This document shows, piece by piece, positions 57,984 to 64,000 of a DNA stretch of 64,000 bases. Position 1 is the stretch's first letter. Every line of letters starts with the position of its first letter. The notes beneath the pieces were generated by a model. That model was not told the DNA's origin, did no database searches, and was given only the letters and a program-made list of their open reading frames with translations. This DNA comes from Caballeronia sordidicola (GTDB taxonomy: Bacteria > Pseudomonadota > Gammaproteobacteria > Burkholderiales > Burkholderiaceae). The stretch lies in assembly GCF_000729995.1 (NCBI RefSeq), contig NZ_JNFG01000019.1, forward strand, positions 1 through 64,000, written 5' to 3'. A program made the translations under genes and the position numbers.

Positions 57984-58754
57984 ATGAATATCGATTTCGA
58001 ATTTCTCGGCGATACGTTGTCGAAACTGTTAGCCGCCGTCCCCACCACGCTCGGGCTGTTCTTCGCCTCGCTGATCGTGGGCGGCCTGCTTTCTCTTGTC
58101 ATTGTCGCGATGCGGGTGAGCCCGAACTGGGCGCTCAACCGTTTCGCGCGTGGCTACATCCTGGTGTTTCGCGGCTCTCCGCTGCTGATCCAGATGTTCC
58201 TTGTGTACTACGGCCTGGGCCAGTTCCCGGCCGTGCGCGAGAGCTTCCTTTGGCCGCTGCTGCGCGTGCCGTATGTGTGTGCGATTGTCTCGCTCGCGTT
58301 GTGCACGGCCGGATATACCGCCGAGATCATTCGTGGCGGTTTGCAGTCGGTACCGCACGGACAGATTGAAGCGGCGCTCGCGGTCGGCATGTCGCGATGG
58401 ACCGTGTTGCGTCGGATCATCGCGCCGATCACGCTGCGTTACGCACTGCCGGCGTACTCGACCGAAGCCGTGCTGCTCGTCAAGTCGACGGCGCTGGCCA
58501 GTCTTGTCACGGTATGGGACGTGACAGGCGTCGCGCAGCAGATCATCCAGCGGACCTACCGGACGATGGAGGTTTTCATCTGCGCGGCCGCTATCTACCT
58601 CGTGCTGAATTTCATCATCGTGCGGGCGCTGGGCATGCTCGAAAAGAAGCTCTCGCCGCACCTGCGGGATCGCAACGCGACTGCACCGAAGAAGTCTTCA
58701 CAGGCCACGCTCAAAGCGGCGACCGTCCCCGACAGCCAGCACATCGATTCCTGA
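57984..58754 (+). CDS. Histidine-type ABC transporter permease (HisM type)
   Basis: A 256-residue partner permease. FRGSPLLIQMFLVYYGLGQ (about 59-77) and QIEAALAVGMSRWTVLRRIIAP are the family signatures. Its C-terminal 30 residues are polar. 40 bases after the HisQ-type gene; no clear ribosome-binding site is visible. Confidence 0.92.
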   Translation: MNIDFEFLGDTLSKLLAAVPTTLGLFFASLIVGGLLSLVIVAMRVSPNWALNRFARGYILVFRGSPLLIQMFLVYYGLGQFPAVRESFLWPLLRVPYVCAIVSLALCTAGYTAEIIRGGLQSVPHGQIEAALAVGMSRWTVLRRIIAPITLRYALPAYSTEAVLLVKSTALASLVTVWDVTGVAQQIIQRTYRTMEVFICAAAIYLVLNFIIVRALGMLEKKLSPHLRDRNATAPKKSSQATLKAATVPDSQHIDS

Positions 58755-58773
58755 ATCCAAGGGAGAAAACCTC

Positions 58774-59565
58774 ATGAACACAAGCACCTCCATTGCGCTG
58801 TCCGCGACCAACATCCATAAGTCCTTCGGCGACGCGCACGTGCTCAAGGGCATTTCCCTCGACGCGCACGAAGGCGATGTGATCTCCATCCTCGGCGCGA
58901 GCGGGTCCGGCAAAAGCACCTTCCTGCGCTGTATCAACATGCTGGAAACGCCCGATGACGGCGAAGTGAAACTCGCGGGCGAAGCGATCGAAATGAAGCG
59001 TGGCCGCGATGGACGCCTGCAGCCGGGCAACCGCAAACAGGTCGACCGGATTCGTTCGCAGCTCGGCATGGTGTTCCAGAGTTTCAATCTCTGGTCGCAC
59101 ATGACGGTGATGCAAAACGTGATCGAAGGACCGCTGCGCGTGCAGAAACGCACGCGTGCGGAGTGTGTTGAAGAGGCCGAGCAGTTGCTGACGAAGGTGG
59201 GTCTCTACGAGAAGCGCGATGCGTACCCCGCGCATCTCTCGGGCGGTCAGCAACAGCGTGTAGCTATCGCGCGTGCTTTGGCCATGCACCCCAAGGTCAT
59301 GCTCTTCGATGAACCCACGTCCGCGCTCGACCCGGAACTGGTTGGTGAAGTATTGCGCGTGATGCGCGCGCTTGCCGAGGAAGGCCGGACCATGCTGGTC
59401 GTCACGCACGAGATGGGTTTCGCGCGGCATGTATCGAATCGCGTGATGTTCCTGCACCAGGGACAAGTCGACGCGCAGGGCGCTCCAGACGACCTGTTCA
59501 ACGGCCGTTGCTCGGAACGTTTCCAGCAGTTTGTATCGAGTCATCATTCCCGTACTGCTAACTAA
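58774..59565 (+). CDS. Histidine-type ABC transporter ATPase (HisP type)
   Basis: A 263-residue ABC ATPase. Walker A LGASGSGKST (41-50), signature LSGGQQQRVAIARALAM, Walker B VMLFDEPTSALDPE and the His switch in VTHEMGFA. Matches HisP/GlnQ proteins. Energises the preceding permeases. Ends 15 bases before the HutH homologue, so the two are cotranscribed. Confidence 0.94.
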   Translation: MNTSTSIALSATNIHKSFGDAHVLKGISLDAHEGDVISILGASGSGKSTFLRCINMLETPDDGEVKLAGEAIEMKRGRDGRLQPGNRKQVDRIRSQLGMVFQSFNLWSHMTVMQNVIEGPLRVQKRTRAECVEEAEQLLTKVGLYEKRDAYPAHLSGGQQQRVAIARALAMHPKVMLFDEPTSALDPELVGEVLRVMRALAEEGRTMLVVTHEMGFARHVSNRVMFLHQGQVDAQGAPDDLFNGRCSERFQQFVSSHHSRTAN

Positions 59566-59580
59566 ATCAACGAGGTTGCC

Positions 59581-61170
59581 GTGCTTGCCAGTTCCGTTTT
59601 ACCGACGCCATCGATTGATCCGATTGATCCTATCGTCATCGGCGCGGACTTGAGTGACAGCCGCGACAACGAGCGCTCGCCGGCAGCGGTGTGTATCGAC
59701 CAGCCGCTCGACTGGCGTGGTGTCGCCCGGATTGCGAATGGCGCGAAGCTGGTTTTGTCGCCGGGCGTGCGCTCGAGGATCGACCATGCGCGAGCGCTGG
59801 TCGAGCAGATCGTCGAGCGCCGGATTCGCGCGTATGGCGTGAACACCGGCGTGGGCGCGCTGTGCGACGTGGTCGTGTCGCCGTCGGAACAGCGCGCTTT
59901 GTCGCGCAATATCCTGATGAGTCACGCGGTCGGCGTCGGCGAGCCGCTGCGGCGCGAAGAGACGCGCGCGATCATCGCGGCAGCCGTCAACAACTTCGCC
60001 CACGGGCATTCCGGCGTTCGCCTCGAACTTGTCGAGCTGCTCGTCACGTTGCTCGACAGCGGGTTGACGCCCGAAGTCCCGGCGTTCGGCTCGGTCGGAT
60101 ATCTGAGCCATATGGCGCATATCGCGCTGGTGCTGATCGGCGAAGGGTTTGTCCGCGACGACAGCGGCCGTATGAGCGCCGCCGGCGCGTTGCAGCGGCT
60201 GGCGCACGAACCGCTCGTGCTCGAGGCGAAGGAGGGCTTGAGCGTGGTCAATGGCACGCCATGCGTGACGGGACTCGCCTCGCTCGCGCTCGCGCGCACC
60301 GAGCGCCTGCTGGAATGGGCCGACACCATCTCGGCGATGTCTTTCGAGAACCTGCGCGGTCAAGCTGCCGCCTTCGATGCCGACTCGCTTGCGCTGCGCA
60401 TATCGCCGGGATTGTCGGTGGTGGGCGCGCATCTGCGGGCGCTTCTTGCCGACAGCGGCATCATTGCGGCGTCGTTCGGACGCAAGACGCAGGACCCCTT
60501 GAGCTTGCGAACCATTCCCCACGTGCACGGCGCGGCGCGCGACGTGTTCGCGACGACGGCGGAAGTGGTGAATCGCGAGTTGGCTTCGGTCACCGATAAC
60601 CCCGTCGTCGCCGGCACGCTCGCGTCGCCGCGGGTGTTTTCGCAGGCGCATGCGGTGGGCGCGTCGATCGGCCTGGCGATGGATAGCCTGAGCACCGCCG
60701 TGGCAGAGGTTGCCGCGATGGCCGAGCGGCGCATCGACCGGCTGGTTAATCCGCTGGTCAGCGGCTTGCCCGCTTTTCTCGCCGATAGCGGTGGCACCTG
60801 TTCCGGTTTCATGATCGCGCAATACACGGCGGCGTCCCTGGTTGCGCACAACCGCCGGCTTGCGATGCCGGCGAGCCTGGACGGGGGAATTACCTCCGGC
60901 TTGCAGGAGGACCATCTGTGTCACGCGACACCGGCTGCGTTGAAGGCTTTGGAAATCATCGCCAATGCTGAGCGGATCCTGGCTATCGAGCTGCTGGCTG
61001 CGACCCAGGCGTATGACCTCCAACCGGCCGAGCTGTCGCGCGCGCCTAAAACCGATGCAATTTATCGAAGCGTCCGTGCTGTTGTTTCCCGATACCGGGA
61101 CGACCGGCCATTAGCAGGCGATATCGCTGCAGCATGGGCGTTTGTCCACGACGCAAACCCCGGGTTTTAA
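59581..61170 (+). CDS. MIO-less histidine ammonia-lyase homologue (ergothionase-like candidate)
   Basis: A 529-residue member of the histidine/phenylalanine ammonia-lyase family, in the hutH position. It keeps YGVNTG (85-90), KEGLSVVNGT with the Asn (217-225), Arg310, and QEDH (442-445). The Ala-Ser-Gly triad that cyclises to MIO is absent: GSVG (170-173) continues directly as YLSHMAH. QDPYSLRCQP of true HutH reads QDPLSLRTIP (304-313), losing the catalytic Tyr, and the SGGNFH block is replaced by FSQAHA. Such MIO-less homologues include ergothionase, which removes trimethylamine from ergothioneine. The GTG start follows ACGAGG. A true histidase activity is unlikely; the exact substrate is unknown. 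Confidence 0.85.
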   Translation: MLASSVLPTPSIDPIDPIVIGADLSDSRDNERSPAAVCIDQPLDWRGVARIANGAKLVLSPGVRSRIDHARALVEQIVERRIRAYGVNTGVGALCDVVVSPSEQRALSRNILMSHAVGVGEPLRREETRAIIAAAVNNFAHGHSGVRLELVELLVTLLDSGLTPEVPAFGSVGYLSHMAHIALVLIGEGFVRDDSGRMSAAGALQRLAHEPLVLEAKEGLSVVNGTPCVTGLASLALARTERLLEWADTISAMSFENLRGQAAAFDADSLALRISPGLSVVGAHLRALLADSGIIAASFGRKTQDPLSLRTIPHVHGAARDVFATTAEVVNRELASVTDNPVVAGTLASPRVFSQAHAVGASIGLAMDSLSTAVAEVAAMAERRIDRLVNPLVSGLPAFLADSGGTCSGFMIAQYTAASLVAHNRRLAMPASLDGGITSGLQEDHLCHATPAALKALEIIANAERILAIELLAATQAYDLQPAELSRAPKTDAIYRSVRAVVSRYRDDRPLAGDIAAAWAFVHDANPGF

Positions 61171-61180
61171 TCCACCGGGG
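61158..61180 (+). terminator. Weak hairpin at the end of the HutH-homologue gene
   Basis: CCCCGG and CCGGGG (61158-61163 and 61175-61180) form a short stem overlapping the stop codon, followed by CTCTTGTATAG. It may reduce read-through into hutU; the T-run is poor. Confidence 0.4.
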
Positions 61181-61348
61181 CTCTTGTATAGACAGATTTG
61201 TCGCCTTCCGTTGTCGTCGATCGCGCCGTATTTACGCGTGGTCGACGGCTGTGGCCCAATCTGCATCAGCCCGTCAGCCTCATTCAAGTAAACCCCTAGC
61301 CGAATCGACCTGCACACCGCTTGCACTCCGATTTGTTTTAATTCAGAC

Positions 61349-61360
61349 TTGTATATACAA
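61349..61360. promoter_or_regulatory. HutC-type operator upstream of hutU
   Basis: TTGTATATACAA, identical in its 12-base core to the site at 56198-56211, about 93 bases before the hutU ATG. A degenerate copy TTGTATAGACAG lies at 61184-61195. hutU-hutD-hutI therefore probably have their own HutC-controlled promoter in addition to read-through. Confidence 0.75.
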
Positions 61361-61452
61361 CTCGCCGACCAAGCTCCATCGTTGCCCGAAACGCGTCGAG
61401 GAATTGGCTGCAAGATACCGAATGTTCACCATCCCGTCCGAGGAGTGCTTTG

Positions 61453-63135
61453 ATGAAAAACCACAACCCGCGTCCCCTGCGCGCACCGCGCGGCACCGAG
61501 CTTACGTGCAAGAGCTGGCTCACCGAAGCGCCGTATCGGATGCTGCTGAACAACCTCGACCCCGAGGTCGCCGAGAACCCCGACAAGCTGGTGGTCTATG
61601 GCGGTATAGGCCGCGCTGCCCGCAACTGGGAATGTCTCGACAAAATCCTCGAAACGCTGCAACGCCTGGAAAGCGATGAATCGCTGCTGGTTCAGTCCGG
61701 CAAGCCGGTCGGCGTGTTCAAGACGCATGCCGACGCGCCGCGCGTGTTGATCGCGAACTCGAACCTCGTGCCGAAATGGGCGACGTGGGAACACTTCAAT
61801 GAACTCGACCGCAAAGGTCTGTTCATGTACGGCCAGATGACGGCCGGAAGCTGGATCTATATCGGCAGCCAGGGGATTGTGCAGGGCACGTACGAAACCT
61901 TCGTCGAAGCCGCGCGGCAGCACTTTAACGGCGACTGGAAGGGCCGCTGGATCTTGACCGCAGGATTGGGCGGCATGGGCGGCGCGCAGCCGCTGGCGGC
62001 GACGCTGGCGGGCGCGGTATCGCTGAACATCGAGTGTGACCAGACGCGTATCGATTTCCGTCTGCGTACGCGTTACGTCGATAAACAAGCAAAGGACATC
62101 GATCACGCGCTTGAGCTGATCAAGCAGCACACGGCCGCCGGCGACGCTGTGTCGATCGCGCTGCTGGGCAACGCAGCCGAAGTGCTGCCGGAACTCGTGC
62201 GCCGCGCCAAGGCCGGCGGGATCAAGCCGGATCTGGTCACCGATCAGACTTCGTCGCACGACCTGATCAACGGCTATCTGCCGGCCGGCTGGAGCCTCGA
62301 GAAGTGGCGCGCGGCGTCGCAGGATGAGTCCCAGCACGCTGAACTGAAGGCCGCCGCGCAACGCTCGTGCGCCCAGCACGTCCAGGCCATGCTCGACTTC
62401 CACGCGATGGGCATTCACGCCGTCGACTACGGCAACAACCTGCGTCAGGTCGCTTTCGACGATGGCGTCAAGAACGCGTTCGATTTCCCCGGCTTCGTTC
62501 CGGCTTACATCCGCCCGCTGTTTTGCGAAGGCAAGGGGCCGTTCCGCTGGGTCGCGTTGTCCGGCGATCCGGAAGACATCTACAAGACCGACGCCAAGCT
62601 GAAAGAACTGTTCCCGCACAACGCAGGCATGAACCGCTGGCTCGATATGGCGCGCGACCGCATCGCGTTCCAGGGTCTGCCGGCGCGGATTTGCTGGCTG
62701 GGCCTCGGCGAGCGTCATGTCGCCGGTCTGGCATTCAATGAAATGGTGAAGAGCGGCGAGCTGAAAGCGCCGATCGTCATCGGCCGGGATCATCTGGATA
62801 CGGGTTCCGTCGCCAGCCCGAATCGCGAAACGGAAAGCATGAAGGACGGCACGGATGCTGTGTCGGACTGGCCGTTGCTCAACGCGCTGTTGAACACAGC
62901 GGGCGGCGCGACGTGGGTCAGCCTGCATCATGGTGGCGGCGTTGGCATGGGCTATTCGCAACACGCGGGCATGGTGATCGTTGCCGACGGTACCGATGCA
63001 GCGCAAAAGCGTCTTGCGCGCGTGCTGGTGAACGACTGCGCGTCCGGCGTGATGCGTCATGGCGATGCCGGTTATGAGCAAGCCATTGAATGCGCGAAGA
63101 ACTTCGGTCTCGATCTGCCGTTCATTACGACCTGA
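61453..63135 (+). CDS. hutU: Urocanate hydratase
   Basis: A 560-residue urocanase, with the usual length and close match to characterised enzymes. NAD-binding GLGGMGGAQP (171-180), the QSGKPVGVFKTH block (81-92), HHGGGVGMG, and the active-site Cys in ARICWLGLG (Cys414). It hydrates urocanate to imidazolonepropionate. ATG 61453 follows AGGAG at 61441-61445. Thiourocanate hydratases are related; nothing seen here departs from ordinary urocanases. Confidence 0.95.
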   Translation: MKNHNPRPLRAPRGTELTCKSWLTEAPYRMLLNNLDPEVAENPDKLVVYGGIGRAARNWECLDKILETLQRLESDESLLVQSGKPVGVFKTHADAPRVLIANSNLVPKWATWEHFNELDRKGLFMYGQMTAGSWIYIGSQGIVQGTYETFVEAARQHFNGDWKGRWILTAGLGGMGGAQPLAATLAGAVSLNIECDQTRIDFRLRTRYVDKQAKDIDHALELIKQHTAAGDAVSIALLGNAAEVLPELVRRAKAGGIKPDLVTDQTSSHDLINGYLPAGWSLEKWRAASQDESQHAELKAAAQRSCAQHVQAMLDFHAMGIHAVDYGNNLRQVAFDDGVKNAFDFPGFVPAYIRPLFCEGKGPFRWVALSGDPEDIYKTDAKLKELFPHNAGMNRWLDMARDRIAFQGLPARICWLGLGERHVAGLAFNEMVKSGELKAPIVIGRDHLDTGSVASPNRETESMKDGTDAVSDWPLLNALLNTAGGATWVSLHHGGGVGMGYSQHAGMVIVADGTDAAQKRLARVLVNDCASGVMRHGDAGYEQAIECAKNFGLDLPFITT

Positions 63136-63137
63136 TC

Positions 63138-63728
63138 ATGGCGTCGGCCTTCAGCATTATTCGCGCGGCCGATTTGAAGGCCGTGCCGTGGAAAAACGGC
63201 GGCGGCGCGACGCGCGAGATCGCCGCGTCGCCGCCGGGTGCGGCTTTCGATGCCTTCGATTGGCGCGTGAGCGTTGCGGATGTATCGGAGGCGGGGGCGT
63301 TCTCGGTGTTCGAGGGCATCGACCGCGTGTTGGCGTTGATCGAAGGCACGGAGATGGTGCTCATCGATGCAGACGGTCCTCGGCATGTTCTTGCACGCTG
63401 GGATTCGCTCGCGTTCGCTGGCGAAACGAAGATAACGGCCGAGTTGCCGAACGGTCCGACGCGCGATTTCAACCTGATGTTGAGGCGGAGTCGCGTGTCG
63501 GGAAGTGTGACCGTGCGGCGTGATGCTGTAACGCTGAGCGTAGAGCAGGGCAGCGTCGTGCTCGTCTGCGCGCTTGGCGAATTTGCGGTTGGTGACGAGC
63601 GTTTGTCTCAAGGCGATGCGCTTGTTCTTGAGGCCTCGCGCGGCAGCCACGTGTTAAACGTCGAACCGGTTTCGGAGGGCGCGGTTCTCATCGACGCCCG
63701 TATTGTTTCAAAGGAAACGCTGACATGA
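63138..63728 (+). CDS. hutD: HutD family protein
   Basis: A 196-residue HutD, a bicupin-like protein. LKAVPWKNGGGATREIA (14-30) and FDWRVSVADVSEAGAFS are the family signatures. HutD proteins are needed for full growth on histidine or urocanate in Pseudomonas, perhaps by limiting urocanate-pathway intermediates. The start ATG 63138 is two bases after the hutU stop; overlaps hutI (ATGA). Confidence 0.92.
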   Translation: MASAFSIIRAADLKAVPWKNGGGATREIAASPPGAAFDAFDWRVSVADVSEAGAFSVFEGIDRVLALIEGTEMVLIDADGPRHVLARWDSLAFAGETKITAELPNGPTRDFNLMLRRSRVSGSVTVRRDAVTLSVEQGSVVLVCALGEFAVGDERLSQGDALVLEASRGSHVLNVEPVSEGAVLIDARIVSKETLT

Positions 63729-64000
63729 CCGATAACCGCGTGCAGATCTGGCGCAATGCACGTCTTGCAGCGCGTGCCGATCCCGCAGATGTCCTGGAAA
63801 ACGCGGCGATTGTCGTGCGCGGCGGGCGTATCGAATGGTTCGGTAAAGAAGCTGAACTACCTTCAACATTTGCCGAAGCAGATAGCTACGATCTTGAAGC
63901 GCGTCTCGTGACGCCGGGTCTCGTCGATTGCCACACGCATCTCGTCTACGCGGGAAACCGCGCTGAAGAATTCGCGATGCGCCTTGAAGGGGCGAGTTAC
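63725..64000 (+). CDS. hutI: Imidazolonepropionase, N-terminal part (cut by window end)
   Basis: The first 92 codons of an amidohydrolase: MTDNRVQIWRNARLA start, and the metal motif DCHTHLVYAGNRAEEF near residues 73-88, characteristic of HutI. It hydrolyses imidazolonepropionate to formiminoglutamate. The gene runs beyond the window. Its ATG overlaps the hutD stop. Confidence 0.93.
   Translation, partial: MTDNRVQIWRNARLAARADPADVLENAAIVVRGGRIEWFGKEAELPSTFAEADSYDLEARLVTPGLVDCHTHLVYAGNRAEEFAMRLEGASY

Noticed and set aside
61426..63081. Minus-strand frame of 551 codons opposite hutU
   Set aside because: Antisense shadow of hutU with shadow-type composition.

Overview
This 64 kb window has about 60% or higher GC over most of its length. 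The gene content and order (ribF-ileS-lspA-coaBC-dut, clpS-clpA, icd next to a cold-shock gene, a lone EF-G gene) point to a chromosome of the Burkholderia sensu lato group (Paraburkholderia, Caballeronia or Burkholderia). That placement is inferred from gene content and protein style, not from a database search. Nearly all of the window is ordinary chromosome with tightly packed operons.

Layout. (1) 1-8 kb: an MFS exporter, a small secreted protein, then a four-gene overlapping minus-strand operon for ligase-associated DNA repair (exonuclease, ATP-dependent ligase, Lhr-type helicase, PdeM phosphoesterase). (2) 8-15 kb: ldhA with a LysR regulator, two tandem AspT-family antiporters and an aldo/keto reductase. 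(3) 15-21 kb: a dipeptide/oligopeptide ABC importer with a fused double ATPase and a Tat-exported binding protein. (4) 21-33 kb: cupin, stand-alone EF-G, DUF192 protein, a tiny His/Lys-rich exported protein, RluE, isocitrate dehydrogenase, a two-gene insert (split membrane protein plus ImmA/IrrE-like peptidase), a cold-shock protein and ClpS-ClpA. (5) 33-41 kb: an amino acid permease, then an autoregulated sugar operon (DeoR regulator, ABC importer, PfkB kinase, GatZ/KbaZ-family protein) that fits ketohexose (tagatose-type) catabolism. (6) 41-42.8 kb: a low-GC patch holding a frameshifted fimbrial adhesin and about 0.7 kb without a convincing gene. (7) 42.8-56 kb: housekeeping genes dut, an LLM flavoenzyme, coaBC, lspA, ileS, ribF, purN, an RsmB-type methyltransferase, a fatty acid desaturase, nadA and nadC. 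(8) 56-64 kb: a histidine-utilization-like region with a HisJQMP-type ABC importer, a HutH homologue, hutU, hutD and the start of hutI, with HutC-type palindromes TTGTATATACAA before the importer and before hutU.

The most striking observation is in region 8. The protein in the HutH position lacks the Ala-Ser-Gly triad that forms the MIO cofactor in all true histidine ammonia-lyases, and other active-site segments are altered, while hutU, hutD and hutI look canonical. MIO-less HutH homologues are known as ergothionases, which eliminate trimethylamine from a histidine betaine. The operon may therefore take up and degrade a modified histidine (hercynine- or ergothioneine-like) and feed it into the urocanate pathway. 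Other items worth attention are the DeoR operator wrapped around its own promoter, the GatZ-type gene without a GatY partner, the frame-split membrane protein beside an ImmA/IrrE-like peptidase, and the broken adhesin in low-GC DNA.
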